64,000 nt of DNA. Origin: Solirubrum puertoriconensis (lineage in GTDB: Bacteria > Bacteroidota > Bacteroidia > Cytophagales > Hymenobacteraceae). The stretch's first letter is position 1; each line of letters opens with the position of its first letter. Both the position numbers and the translations under genes were made by a program. The notes under the pieces were generated by a model. The model saw only the letters and a program-made list of their open reading frames with translations, was not told where the DNA came from and made no database searches. Location: assembly GCF_001483135.1 (NCBI RefSeq), contig NZ_LNAL01000008.1, positions 1,240,001 through 1,304,000 on the forward strand, given 5' to 3'. Of the stretch, positions 36,414 to 45,102 are shown piece by piece.

Positions 36414-37916
36414 ATGTTTAAGATGAAATTTTCTGCTGTTGGCAGCACGGCCGCTCTGGCCTTGCTGCTCACGCTGGGCGCTACCACCGGCTGTAAGGAT
36501 CAGCTGGAGCTTAGCCCTCAGCAGTCGATTGATGCCGGCGAGGCGCTGAACTCTCGCGAAGGCATCGAATCGGCCGTGGTGGGTGCTTATGCTCGCCTCG
36601 ATTTGCCGCAGCTCTACGGCACCAACATGCTGCTGCTGCCCGAACTGCTGGCCTCCGAAAACAACATAAACTGGCAGGGCACCTTTGTGAGCTACCGCGA
36701 GGTGGCCCGCAAGGAAATGACCAGCCTCAATACCGAGGCCGACCGCACCTTCAACCAAGCGTACCAAACAATCAACCTCACTAACCTCATTCTGGCTGCC
36801 ATTAACCCAACGGCCGTTACCGACGAGGACGACCGGGCGCAGTTTGAAGGCGAAGCTAAGTTCATCCGGGCGTTGGTTTATTTCGATTTGGTACGTCTCT
36901 ACGCGCAGCAGTATCAGGCTGCCACAGCGGCTTCGCAGCCTGGCGTGCCTTTGTCGCTTACGCCGAACACTTCCGAAGAGCAGGCAGGCCAGCGCTTACC
37001 TAGGGCCTCGGTAGCGGCCGTGTACCAGCAAGTCATTCAGGATTTGCAGGATGCTATTGCAAAGCTACCCGAAGCCAACGGCGTACGCGCCGACGTGTAC
37101 GATGCGCAAGCGCTGTTATCACGGGTGTACCTACAGCAGGCCAACTACACGCAAGCCCGCAACCTTGCCAACGAGGTAATTCAGAACAGCGGCGCTGCAC
37201 TTAACGCCTCCGTATTGTCTGCCTTCACTAACCGTAACACTCGAGAGTCACTGTTCGAAATTCAGCAAAACGACCAAAATAATGCTGGTGCTGCTAACGA
37301 TGGCTTAGCAACATTTTATTCTAGCAATGCTGCAGGATTCGGTGGTCGTGGCGATGTGCAAATTCTAGAGAGTTTTGCCGGGCTGTATGGAGTTCGGGAC
37401 CAGCGTGGCTCTGCTCAAGGCATTGGTAACAGTTTAATATACACCGGCACAGGTCGTAGAGCTGGCAGATTGCGTTCGTACAAGTGGAACACTGCTGGTC
37501 AGAATATACCCATCATTCGAATTGCTGAACTGTATTTGACCCGAGCTGAAGCCAACTTTCGCTTAGGTGCAGCAGTAGGAGCATCGCCTTGGGCAGATGT
37601 AAACAGGATCAGAGCGAGAGCACAAGCTGATTCTTTGAATCCGGTGATTCTTAAGGACGCTAACAACGTACCCATTATTGATCCGACTACGAATCAACCT
37701 CAAAAAAATCCAAATGCGCGACAAATCACCTTGGCGCAGATTCTACGTGAGCGGGAACTGGAACTAGCCTTCGAGGGCTTCCGCTTGCACGATTACCGCC
37801 GCACACAACGCGACATCTCTACCGCAATTCCGTGGAACTCGCCCAGGCTCGTGATGCCCATTCCGCAGCACGAAATCAACCTAGGCAACGCTCTACCGCA
37901 GAACCCCGGCTACTAA
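36414..37916 (+). CDS. SusD/RagB-like nutrient-binding outer-membrane lipoprotein
   Basis: This 500-residue lipoprotein has a signal peptide ending TTGC (Cys near residue 24) and the RagB/SusD architecture: N-terminal TPR-like helices with EGIESAVVGAYARL, the central FIRALVYFDLVRLYAQ, and the C-terminal ELAFEGFRLHDYRRTQ with IPQHEINLGNALPQNPGY. It lies 12 bp after SusC and is cotranscribed. The stretch at about 37190-37750 is visibly less GC-rich and uses AGA, AGG and ATA codons rare in its flanks, suggesting a recombined segment in the ligand-facing half. The start may be either the ATG at 36414 or the one at 36423. Confidence 0.94.
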   Translation: MFKMKFSAVGSTAALALLLTLGATTGCKDQLELSPQQSIDAGEALNSREGIESAVVGAYARLDLPQLYGTNMLLLPELLASENNINWQGTFVSYREVARKEMTSLNTEADRTFNQAYQTINLTNLILAAINPTAVTDEDDRAQFEGEAKFIRALVYFDLVRLYAQQYQAATAASQPGVPLSLTPNTSEEQAGQRLPRASVAAVYQQVIQDLQDAIAKLPEANGVRADVYDAQALLSRVYLQQANYTQARNLANEVIQNSGAALNASVLSAFTNRNTRESLFEIQQNDQNNAGAANDGLATFYSSNAAGFGGRGDVQILESFAGLYGVRDQRGSAQGIGNSLIYTGTGRRAGRLRSYKWNTAGQNIPIIRIAELYLTRAEANFRLGAAVGASPWADVNRIRARAQADSLNPVILKDANNVPIIDPTTNQPQKNPNARQITLAQILRERELELAFEGFRLHDYRRTQRDISTAIPWNSPRLVMPIPQHEINLGNALPQNPGY

Positions 37917-37937
37917 CGGCCTAGGTGCTTACAAGCC

Positions 37938-37973
37938 AAAAGCCACCCCGACAGCTGCCGGGGTGGCTTTTTT
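37938..37973 (+). terminator. Intrinsic terminator of the second SusCD transcript
   Basis: AAAAGCCACCCCG and CGGGGTGGCTTTT pair around a short loop, followed by TT. It begins 22 bp after the SusD stop; a CCTAGG overlaps the end of the gene. Confidence 0.9.
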
Positions 37974-37999
37974 GTGCTGTACGCGTAGGCGGCTGTTGA

Positions 38000-38479
38000 C
38001 TATTCGTCCTCGTCCTCGTCTTCCTCGGCTTGGTGGTTGAAGTCTAGCTCCGAAACCAGATCCAAAGCTTCTTCCATCACCTGATCCATAGCCGGGATGG
38101 AGTCGGCATCGAGCGTGCGCTCGAACAAGTTGAGCAGCAAGCTGCCTTCCTCGTTCACGTACAAATCGGTGTACAGTCGCTCGAAACGGTGGGCGTCCTT
38201 GGTAATGATGCTATCGATTTGCTGCGTGGAGCGGGCACCTAGGGCTTTGTGCAACACCTCCATCACCTGCCGGCTCTCTTCGTGGTCGCCTAGGTCAGCC
38301 AGCGCCTTCATCAGGCTCATGGCCACTAGCAGGCGTACGCGCTCAAACCGAAAGCCCTGCTCGGCCGGAGCCGAGCGGTGCAGCGTTTGGTAGGCCTTTA
38401 GGTCGTCGGGCAGCAGGTAAGTGGGGCCATCCTGACGAAAGGCCGCATCGAGGAGCTGTTGGAAGGTAGTGGCAGGCAT
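38000..38479 (-). CDS. Hypothetical cytoplasmic helical protein with acidic tail
   Basis: The 159-residue product from the ATG at 38479 is predicted mostly helical (FQQLLDAAFRQDG, then a LLVAMSLMKALADLGDHEESRQVMEVLHK stretch of which the central part looks TPR-like). It ends in a run of Asp/Glu (EEDEDEDE). There is no signal peptide or membrane segment. I do not recognise a named family. The longer frame from 38530 would add 17 hydrophobic residues and is less likely. Confidence 0.7.
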   Translation of the reverse strand: MPATTFQQLLDAAFRQDGPTYLLPDDLKAYQTLHRSAPAEQGFRFERVRLLVAMSLMKALADLGDHEESRQVMEVLHKALGARSTQQIDSIITKDAHRFERLYTDLYVNEEGSLLLNLFERTLDADSIPAMDQVMEEALDLVSELDFNHQAEEDEDEDE

Positions 38480-38633
38480 TGGCGCTGAAAACCGAAGTAA
38501 GGTGCAAAGGAACGCAATTGGTCGCAGCAATAATGCGGGGGTACAAAGGCTGCCGAACTTAGGTAGATTACGTACCTACGCAACAAGCTGCTCTACGCAG
38601 AGTTGTTACGCACATCAAAACACCTAATTAGAT

Positions 38634-38897
38634 ATGACGCACAAAATCAAATGGCTGGTATTTGCTCCCAGTGGGCTAATGGTAATTGGCTTCGGTGTAT
38701 GCCTGATTCAGTGGGCCAGCAAGCGCATGCAGGATGGCGCCGCTACCAAGGATTGGGTAGTGGCGGGCACTGTAGCCCTAGGTGTGTTCAACGCTGGCGT
38801 TAGCTTGTTTGGGCGAGGAGTAGCCGAGAGCGTGTTGTATCAGCTAAAGGAGAAACCAGAAGAAGAGTCGTCGAACAGCAAACTGCCGCAGGATTAA
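38634..38897 (+). CDS. Small two-helix membrane protein, unknown
   Basis: The 87 residues contain two hydrophobic helices (about 8-26 and 43-62) separated by a short charged loop with KRMQDGAATKD, and a hydrophilic Glu/Lys/Ser-rich tail. Both termini should be cytoplasmic. It starts at ATG, and CCTAGG is present as Ala-Leu-Gly, consistent with a resident gene. I do not recognise the family. A compact hairpin follows the stop. Confidence 0.65.
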   Translation: MTHKIKWLVFAPSGLMVIGFGVCLIQWASKRMQDGAATKDWVVAGTVALGVFNAGVSLFGRGVAESVLYQLKEKPEEESSNSKLPQD

Positions 38898-39227
38898 GGC
38901 GCTCAAACTGGCTAAAAAGTAGAAAGCCGCAGTCAGAGACTGCGGCCTTACCAACGTGCCAGTAGATTCTCACCAATACCCTTTTGCTGGCACCCTTTGT
39001 TTTCTAGTAGCTAATTGCCCTCACCACAAGGCCGATTAGCAATTCAAAGGTAGAGGAGCCCAGTAGGAGAGTTGGCGAAACTCGCTGAACTGCAGTTATT
39101 GCTGTGCGAACGGCGGGCTTTGCTTGGCAGGACTAAGGGACCATGCCGTGAGGTAAGGCGGCCGTAGCCGATGGTGCTGCTCGTATACGACGGGTGTCGC
39201 CCTGCTTGGCTTTGTCGAAAAAAAAGA
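38898..39227. other. Non-coding region upstream of tRNA-Lys
   Basis: A hairpin GCCGCAGTC-AGA-GACTGCGGC (38926-38946) lies just after the small membrane gene and may end its transcript, though its T-run is weak. No other structure or gene is supported up to the tRNA promoter. Confidence 0.5.
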
Positions 39228-39260
39228 TTTGCAAATCTCCGACGAGCTGTGTTAAGTTTG
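39228..39260 (+). promoter_or_regulatory. Promoter of tRNA-Lys
   Basis: TTTG (39228-39231) and TAAGTTTG (39253-39260) are spaced by 21 bp, matching the Bacteroidota -33/-7 consensus. Transcription should start near 39267, about 40 bases before the mature tRNA. Confidence 0.75.
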
Positions 39261-39306
39261 CACCCCGTTTCAGCAATGCCTCTGCACGCAAGCAAAGCCA
39301 GGAACC

Positions 39307-39379
39307 GATTCTGTAGCTCAGCTGGTAGAGCAATACACTTTTAATGTATGGGTCCTGGGTTCGAATCCCAGCGGAATCA
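39307..39379 (+). tRNA. tRNA-Lys (anticodon TTT)
   Basis: A 73-base cloverleaf: acceptor GATTCTG pairs with CGGAATC (one G-U), the D arm has AGCTCAGCTGGTAGAGC, the anticodon stem ATACA/TGTAT encloses the loop CTTTTAA with anticodon TTT, and the T arm has the GGTTCGAATCC core. The discriminator is A and CCA is not encoded. A hairpin terminator follows within 10 bases. Confidence 0.97.
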
Positions 39380-39386
39380 CTCAAAA

Positions 39387-39412
39387 GCCTCGCACTTCTG
39401 CGGGGCTTTTTT
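39387..39412 (+). terminator. Intrinsic terminator of tRNA-Lys
   Basis: GCCTCGCA-CTTC-TGCGGGGC is an 8-bp stem with one T-G pair, followed directly by TTTTTT. Confidence 0.92.
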
Positions 39413-39528
39413 GTTATGCCAAGTGTCGGCTGTGGCCTTGCCTACGTGGCGAAGGCATCCAGAGCACCTAGGCCTAAAACCAGTGCAGGTAGCAGCTGCG
39501 TAAGCATTGCAACATCACCTTCTGCATC

Positions 39529-40095
39529 ATGCAAATTCGTACGGCTGTACTGCTGCTTTTGGTTAGCTGGTTTTCGGCGGCTAACGCACAAACCAAACCT
39601 ACCAGCACAAAGCCACAGAAAACCACTACCGCGGCCAAGCCAGCTACGCCGCGCAACCCTTACTACTCCCGCACCGACACCACCCGCTTGCGCCTGACCG
39701 ATGGGCAGTGGCAAAAGGTATTGTCGCCGGATGTGTACCGTGTGGCCCGCGGCAAAGACACTGAGCGGGCATTTACGGGAAAGTACTGGAATGCTACCGG
39801 CCGCGGCACGTACTACTGCGCGGCGTGTGGCAATGCCCTGTTTCGCTCGGATGCCAAGTTTGCCAGCGACTGTGGCTGGCCTAGCTTCTTTGAGCCCATG
39901 CGGGCGAAATCGGTGAAGTACCTACCCGATAACTCGCACGGCATGGAGCGCACCGAGGTGCTGTGCGGGCGCTGCGATTCGCACCTAGGGCACATTTTCG
40001 ACGACGGGCCCGCGCCTACTTACAAGCGCTTCTGTATGAATTCCATCGTGCTCGACTTTGTGCCGAGCAGCGGCACCAGCTTTGGCTTGCGGTAA
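39529..40095 (+). CDS. msrB: Secreted peptide-methionine (R)-S-oxide reductase
   Basis: The 188-residue protein has a Sec signal peptide (about 1-20, ending ANAQ), a Thr/Lys/Pro-rich linker (to about 45), and a full MsrB domain. Two zinc-binding CxxC pairs are visible (CAAC near 97 and CGRC near 147), along with the CGWPSF block, HLGHIFDDGP, and the catalytic Cys in RFCMNS. It reduces methionine-R-sulfoxide in proteins of the periplasm, a repair role against oxidants. Its electron donor is not encoded here. The gene follows the tRNA terminator by about 115 bp. Confidence 0.93.
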   Translation: MQIRTAVLLLLVSWFSAANAQTKPTSTKPQKTTTAAKPATPRNPYYSRTDTTRLRLTDGQWQKVLSPDVYRVARGKDTERAFTGKYWNATGRGTYYCAACGNALFRSDAKFASDCGWPSFFEPMRAKSVKYLPDNSHGMERTEVLCGRCDSHLGHIFDDGPAPTYKRFCMNSIVLDFVPSSGTSFGLR

Positions 40096-40119
40096 AGCAA
40101 CGCAGCTGTAGCAACATAA

Positions 40120-40548
40120 TCAACGGCGGTTGGCCTCGTGGGCTTGCCGCCGTTGTTCGTTTTGCTGCAGGTCGTTCAGCTCGATGTTAAGGGCATCTAC
40201 GGAAATCTGAATTTCCCACAACGACAGCGCCAGCGACACGAGCAAGGCCAATAAGCTGGCGCCGAATACAACCTTGCCTAGGTCGGCGAAGCCAGCATAG
40301 AGCAAAAACATGCACAACACGCAGCCAAACATGCTGGCAATGCCCACGGCCTGCATGTTGCGCACCAAGCCGAGCCGCCGCCGCAGGTTGCGGATTTGCT
40401 GCATGTAATGCTCGCTGTGAGTTTCGGCGTACTGCACTTTAAGCGTGCGCACCAAGTTGGCCAGTGCCAGAAAGCGGTTGGTAAAGGCTAGCAACAGCAG
40501 CGACAAAGCCGGAAAGAGCAGAGCAGGCGTGGTAAGCGAAATATCCAT
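40120..40548 (-). CDS. DUF2721 family small membrane protein
   Basis: The 142-residue product has three hydrophobic segments: MDISLTTPALLFPALSLLLL at the N-terminus and two more at about 75-93 and 98-115. These are separated by a basic stretch (NLRRRLGLVRNM), which is the DUF2721 pattern. The end is charged (NELNDLQQNEQRRQ) and probably forms a short coiled coil. The function of the family is unknown. I prefer the ATG at 40548 over the one at 40566. Confidence 0.75.
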   Translation of the reverse strand: MDISLTTPALLFPALSLLLLAFTNRFLALANLVRTLKVQYAETHSEHYMQQIRNLRRRLGLVRNMQAVGIASMFGCVLCMFLLYAGFADLGKVVFGASLLALLVSLALSLWEIQISVDALNIELNDLQQNEQRRQAHEANRR

Positions 40549-40694
40549 AAGCAAAGCCAGGCGCAACCTGCACCTGTGGCCCTAAGCTACCTAGGTGCAT
40601 TGGTATAACCACATCGGTTACCTTGTAGCGTACATTCGGAGCGAGGCCGCCGCAAGCCGATATTCTTACCCACCTTTTCTACCTAGGCACCACG

Positions 40695-43268
40695 ATGACT
40701 CTACCGTTTACCCGCTTGCTGCGGGCTGGACTGCTGGCTATGAGCATAGCAGCCGCTGCCCCCAGTTTTGCGCAGCAGGCTCTGCAGTCGCCCGAACAGT
40801 TTTTGGGCTACAAGTTGGGCAGCCGTTTCACCTATCATGCCGATGTACTGCGCTACGCCGATTACCTGGTGCAGCAAAACGCCGACCGCATGCGCGTGGT
40901 GCCTTACGGCCGCACCTACGAAGGCCGCCCGCTCGAAGTAGTACAGATTGCCACCGCGCGTAATTTGCAGCGCCTCGATGATATTCGGCGCAGCAACTTG
41001 CGGCGGGCCGGGCTCGAAAGCGGCACGCCCAACCTCGATCAGCCGGCTATAGTATGGCTGAGCTACAACGTGCACGGCAACGAGGCCGTATCGAGCGAAG
41101 CCGTGCTGCAGGTGCTCTACGACTTTGCCAACCCGCAGAATAAAGAGGCCCAAGCGCTGCTCGAACGCGTGGTGCTGCTCATCGACCCGTGCGTGAACCC
41201 CGATGGGCGCGAGCGGTACGCGCAGTGGTACGGCCGCGTAGCTGGCGCGCCAGCCAACGCCTCGCCGCTTAGCTGGGAGCACCGCGAGCCGTGGCCCGGT
41301 GGCCGCTTCAACCACTACATGTTCGATCTGAACCGCGATTGGGCTTGGCAAACCCAGCGCGAAAGCCAGCAGCGCATTGCCTTGTACAACCAATGGCTGC
41401 CGCAAGTGCACGCCGATTTTCACGAGATGAGCGCCGAAGCGCCTTACTATTTCTCGCCGGCGGCCAAGCCCTTTCACGAGGATATTACGCCCTACCAGCG
41501 CAAGTTTCAGAACGTAATCGGCGATTACAATCGGCAGGTGTTCGATAAAAACGGCTGGCTTTATTTCAGCCGCGAAACTTACGACCTATTTGCGCCCAGC
41601 TACGGCGACACGTGGCCCAGCTTCAACGGCGCTATCGGCATGACGTACGAGCAGGGCGGTAGTGGCCGCGCGGGCGTGCGGTACATTAAGAGCGACGGCG
41701 ACACCCTGACGCTGGCCGACCGCATTGCGCACCACCACGCCGCCAGCTGGGCCACCATTCGGGCTGCTGCCGACCACCAGCAGGAGATGCTGAAGCAGTT
41801 CGACAAGTACTACCAGGATGCGCGCCAGCGCCCCCGCGGCCGCTACAAGAGCTACGTGGTAAGCGGCTCGCCCGAGCGACTGGCACCCTTGGTTGATTAC
41901 CTGCAGCGCCAGCAGATACAGTTTGGCTACTTAGGCGAACGGCGCAAAACCCAAGCCTACAACTACAGCAACGGCAAGCGCGAAGGCGTAACGCTGCAGC
42001 CCACTGATGTAGTGATAAGCATGTACCAGCCGAAATCGACGCTGGTAAAAGTGCTGTTTGAGCCACAGGCAGCCCTAGAGGATTCGCTGACTTACGACAT
42101 TACGGCTTGGTCGCTGCCATACGCCTACGGGCTGCAAGGGTACGCTCTTACCTCCAATTTGAAGTCTGGCGGCAAAGCGCCTGCCGCGGCAAGCAAGCCC
42201 AACAGCGGCTTGCCCGCTGCCGACGGCACCACCTACGCCTACATTGCCCGCTGGAACTCGCTGCGCGATGCACGCCTCCTCTCGACTTTGCTGCAGCGCC
42301 AGGTGCGCGTGCGCGTAGCCTACCAGCCCTTTGAGGCCGGCGGACAGAAATTCCAGGCTGGCACACTCATCATCAACCGCGGCAACAACCAAGGCCTCGG
42401 TAACCGCTTCGATGCCGTGGTGCGCAGCCTCGCCGACTCGGTCGGTGCCGAGCTCACAGCCGTGAAAACGGGCTTTGCTTCGGAGGGTAGCGACCTAGGC
42501 TCGAGCAATGTGCACGGGGTAGGGAGGCCTAATGTGGCTCTTATGGCTGGCCCTGGCACCGATGCCACGGCATTTGGCGAGGTGTGGCACTTCTTCGAGC
42601 AGCAGTTGGGCTACCCAGTGTCGGTAATTGGCACCGATTACTTTGCCTCGGTGCCGCTGAACAAGTTTGATGTGCTGGTGCTGCCCGATGGCAACTACGC
42701 CGATGTGCTGAACGAGCGGCAACTCGAAAACCTGAAAAGCTGGGTGCGCAGCGGTGGCCGCCTGGTGGCCATGGAAGGTGCCATGAGCTACCTGGCCGGC
42801 AAAAAGGATTTTGCCCTGAAAACAAAGCCAGCCGACTCGAGCCGCACCAATACTAACAAGAAAGGCGCCGCTCCCGACCCGTACCGGCAGCTGCGCCGCT
42901 ACGGCACCGCCGAGCGCGAATCGTTGCAGGGGCAGGTGCAAGGCAGCGTGTACCGCGTTGAGCTCGACAACACGCACCCGCTGGCATTTGGCTACCCAAA
43001 CAATTACTACGCCTTAGTGCGCAGCCCGCTCAACTACCAGTTTTTGGGCGAAGGCAGCTGGAACGTGGGCGTGCTGAAAAAAGGGCAAGCGGCTTCCGGC
43101 TTCACAGGTAGCCAAGTACGCGCCAAGCTCAACGATACGGTGGTGCTAGGTGTGCAGGAGATGGGCCGCGGCCAAGTAGTATACCTCGGCGACAACCCGC
43201 TATTTCGGGGATTTTGGCAGGCTGGTAAACTGTTATTCACCAATGCTATTTTCATGGTAGGCCAATAG
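40695..43268 (+). CDS. Secreted M14-family zinc carboxypeptidase
   Basis: The 857-residue protein has a signal peptide (about 1-26, ending SFAQ) and an M14 peptidase domain. Zinc ligands His127 and Glu130 are in the motif HGNE, with the third His in the VHADFHEMS block near 237. NPDGR (about 160) and the substrate-binding NRDW stretch follow the family pattern. The second half (about 390-857) contains beta-rich and GATase-like segments (VLVLPDGNYADVLNERQLE), as in the larger Bacteroidota members. It probably degrades peptides in the periplasm or outside. A perfect palindromic terminator follows. Confidence 0.9.
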   Translation: MTLPFTRLLRAGLLAMSIAAAAPSFAQQALQSPEQFLGYKLGSRFTYHADVLRYADYLVQQNADRMRVVPYGRTYEGRPLEVVQIATARNLQRLDDIRRSNLRRAGLESGTPNLDQPAIVWLSYNVHGNEAVSSEAVLQVLYDFANPQNKEAQALLERVVLLIDPCVNPDGRERYAQWYGRVAGAPANASPLSWEHREPWPGGRFNHYMFDLNRDWAWQTQRESQQRIALYNQWLPQVHADFHEMSAEAPYYFSPAAKPFHEDITPYQRKFQNVIGDYNRQVFDKNGWLYFSRETYDLFAPSYGDTWPSFNGAIGMTYEQGGSGRAGVRYIKSDGDTLTLADRIAHHHAASWATIRAAADHQQEMLKQFDKYYQDARQRPRGRYKSYVVSGSPERLAPLVDYLQRQQIQFGYLGERRKTQAYNYSNGKREGVTLQPTDVVISMYQPKSTLVKVLFEPQAALEDSLTYDITAWSLPYAYGLQGYALTSNLKSGGKAPAAASKPNSGLPAADGTTYAYIARWNSLRDARLLSTLLQRQVRVRVAYQPFEAGGQKFQAGTLIINRGNNQGLGNRFDAVVRSLADSVGAELTAVKTGFASEGSDLGSSNVHGVGRPNVALMAGPGTDATAFGEVWHFFEQQLGYPVSVIGTDYFASVPLNKFDVLVLPDGNYADVLNERQLENLKSWVRSGGRLVAMEGAMSYLAGKKDFALKTKPADSSRTNTNKKGAAPDPYRQLRRYGTAERESLQGQVQGSVYRVELDNTHPLAFGYPNNYYALVRSPLNYQFLGEGSWNVGVLKKGQAASGFTGSQVRAKLNDTVVLGVQEMGRGQVVYLGDNPLFRGFWQAGKLLFTNAIFMVGQ

Positions 43269-43276
43269 CCACCTAG

Positions 43277-43330
43277 CCAAGCACAAAAAAGCCCCGCCGG
43301 AACGTTCCGGCGGGGCTTTTTTGTGCTTGG
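43277..43330. terminator. 54-bp perfect palindrome, bidirectional terminator
   Basis: 43277-43303 and 43304-43330 are exact reverse complements with no spacer, containing A-run, GC-rich core and T-run in both directions. It lies between the convergent M14 and Lys-rich protein genes. Confidence 0.9.
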
Positions 43331-43342
43331 CAGAAGCAACTA

Positions 43343-43819
43343 TTAATCAACTGCGTCTTCCACTTCGTTGCCTACTTTCTTGGCGCCTTTTTTCACGCCT
43401 TTGCCTACTTTCTTGGCGCCTTTGCCTACGGTGCGGCCCACTTTCTTGCCACCGCGCTTCACGTCGCTGCCCGTGTTGCTTACCATACGGCCAGCTTTGG
43501 TGCGCTCGTAAGGCGTGTTGGAATCGGTAGCGGGCGTAGCCGAACTGTTGGCGTCGTTGGTGGTGCTGGTGCCCGTCATGGTACCGCCGGTAGTCGTGCC
43601 GCCGGTGGTGCTGCCGCTCGTGGTACCGGTGTTGTAGCTACCCGAAGTAGTACCTGTAGTAGTACCCGTGGTAGAACCCGACGTGGTGCCGTAAGTAGTG
43701 GTGCCCGTGGTGCTACCGCTGGTGGTAGTTGTCGACGACGAAGTAGTGGTGCCGGTTTGCGCCATGGCTGAAATGCTGGTCAGCGCAACGGCCGACAGGA
43801 GCATCAGTATCTTTTTCAT
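43343..43819 (-). CDS. Exported Thr/Gly/Ser-repeat protein with Lys-rich C-terminus
   Basis: The 158 residues begin with a Sec signal peptide (ending SAMAQ, about 21). Residues 22-90 are nearly all Thr, Gly and Ser in irregular TTSGSTTGT repeats. Residues 105-155 carry basic Gly/Lys/Val repeats of the form KKVGKGVKKGAKKVG, ending in an acidic NEVEDAVD. The first part should be flexible and might be O-glycosylated in Bacteroidota (D-S/T-A/L/V motifs are few); the second resembles small amphipathic KGAKK repeats in some stress or histone-like proteins. I recognise no family. Confidence 0.72.
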   Translation of the reverse strand: MKKILMLLSAVALTSISAMAQTGTTTSSSTTTTSGSTTGTTTYGTTSGSTTGTTTGTTSGSYNTGTTSGSTTGGTTTGGTMTGTSTTNDANSSATPATDSNTPYERTKAGRMVSNTGSDVKRGGKKVGRTVGKGAKKVGKGVKKGAKKVGNEVEDAVD

Positions 43820-43874
43820 AGGATGAGGTCAGATTGGAATGGACCTTTCTACGCAAACTCTGGCACAAGGATAC

Positions 43875-45098
43875 CTAGGGCAGCAACAATGAACTATCGC
43901 CGTAGCTTAAAAAGCGGTAATTGTTGGCCAATGCATGGTCGTAAACCGTGCGCCAACCCGGCCCCAGCAAGGCGGCCACTAGCAGCAACAAGGTACTTTC
44001 GGGCTGATGAAAGTTGGTAATCAGCCCTTGTACTACTCTGAAGCGGTACCCCGGTGCAATTAGCAGCTGTGTACTGGCTTGCAGGGCATCGTCGCCCCGG
44101 CGCTCCAGCTCATCGAGCAACGCCTGCAAGGCGGTTTGCATAGGCACCTCAGTGGTGTGTTCGTACGGCTCCCACTGTTGTACCTGGCCCGATAGGCTGC
44201 CGCCCCGCACCACCTGGCAGCCCAGCCAGTAGAGACTTTCGAGTGTGCGCAGGCTGGTGGTACCCACAGCAATGATGGGCCTAGGTGCGTGGGCTATCAG
44301 CTGGCGCAGCACCTGGCGGGTAGCGCTAATGGGCTCCGAGTGCATGGCGTGGTCGGCCATTTGGGCCGCTTTTACCGGCTGAAAGGTACCGGCGCCCACG
44401 TGCAGGGTAAGCTGCGCACTCCCAATGCCACGAGCCTGCAATGCCTGCAGTACCCGCTCGGTAAAGTGCAGACCGGCGGTAGGAGCAGCTACGGCGCCAT
44501 CGTGCGCGGCGTATACGGTTTGGTACCGCTCATCGTCGGTAGGGTTGGCTTCGCGGTTGAGGTAGGGCGGCAAGGGCAAGCGGCCCGCACCAGCCAGCAC
44601 CTGCGCAAACGGCAACTCAGCAGGCTGCCACCGAAACCGGATAAGGGAACTGCCCTCTTCGGCGGCATCGCGCTCGGCCTCCAGTACTGCCGTTTGCCCA
44701 TCGGGCGTAGTAAAACTGGCCTGCACGGTGCCGATTTTCCAGCGCTTTCCGTTGCCTACGAGGCAGCGCCACACGCATTCGCCGGTTTGTTGCATAGCCG
44801 GCTCAATAGCGCGGCTAGGCGCTACCGGCTCCAAGCAAAACAGCTCAATTTGGCCGCCCGTGGGTTTGTGCAAATACAACCGAGCCCGCACCACTTTGGT
44901 GTTGTTGAACACGAGCAACGCGTCGTTGGGTAGTTCGTTGGGTAGCTCTCGAAAAATGCGGTTCTGAATTGCGCCTTGGCGGTATACCAGCAGCCGCGAA
45001 GAGTCACGGTCGGGGAGGGGTTCCGGCGCAATGCGCTCGGCTGGCAAATCGTAGGTAAAATCCTGTATGGAAAGCTGACGTGGGTCGGGGGTGTGCAT
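43875..45098 (-). CDS. queA: tRNA queuosine ribosyltransferase-isomerase
   Basis: The 407-residue QueA transfers and isomerises ribose from S-adenosylmethionine onto 7-aminomethyl-7-deazaguanine in tRNA, making epoxyqueuosine at position 34. Recognisable blocks are FTYDLPAERIAPEPLPDR at the N-terminus, VFNNTKVVRARL (about 63-74), PTAGLHFT (about 210) and the C-terminal NFHQPESTLLLLVAALLG. Size is slightly longer than the typical 340-360. No other Met is available near the start. A TAnnTTTG box ends only 5 bases before the ATG on the minus strand. Confidence 0.94.
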   Translation of the reverse strand: MHTPDPRQLSIQDFTYDLPAERIAPEPLPDRDSSRLLVYRQGAIQNRIFRELPNELPNDALLVFNNTKVVRARLYLHKPTGGQIELFCLEPVAPSRAIEPAMQQTGECVWRCLVGNGKRWKIGTVQASFTTPDGQTAVLEAERDAAEEGSSLIRFRWQPAELPFAQVLAGAGRLPLPPYLNREANPTDDERYQTVYAAHDGAVAAPTAGLHFTERVLQALQARGIGSAQLTLHVGAGTFQPVKAAQMADHAMHSEPISATRQVLRQLIAHAPRPIIAVGTTSLRTLESLYWLGCQVVRGGSLSGQVQQWEPYEHTTEVPMQTALQALLDELERRGDDALQASTQLLIAPGYRFRVVQGLITNFHQPESTLLLLVAALLGPGWRTVYDHALANNYRFLSYGDSSLLLP

Positions 45099-45102
45099 GG
45101 GG

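Noticed and set aside
40701-41477. A 258-codon minus-strand frame opposite the M14 peptidase gene.
   Set aside because: It mirrors a clear coding gene, contains no recognised motif, and is the kind of long antisense frame produced by GC-rich codon use.
43343-43819. Tandem-repeat array or CRISPR in the Thr/Gly/Ser-coding stretch.
   Set aside because: The repeats are short and irregular, in frame and codon-scale, with no unique spacers or cas genes; they code for a low-complexity protein.
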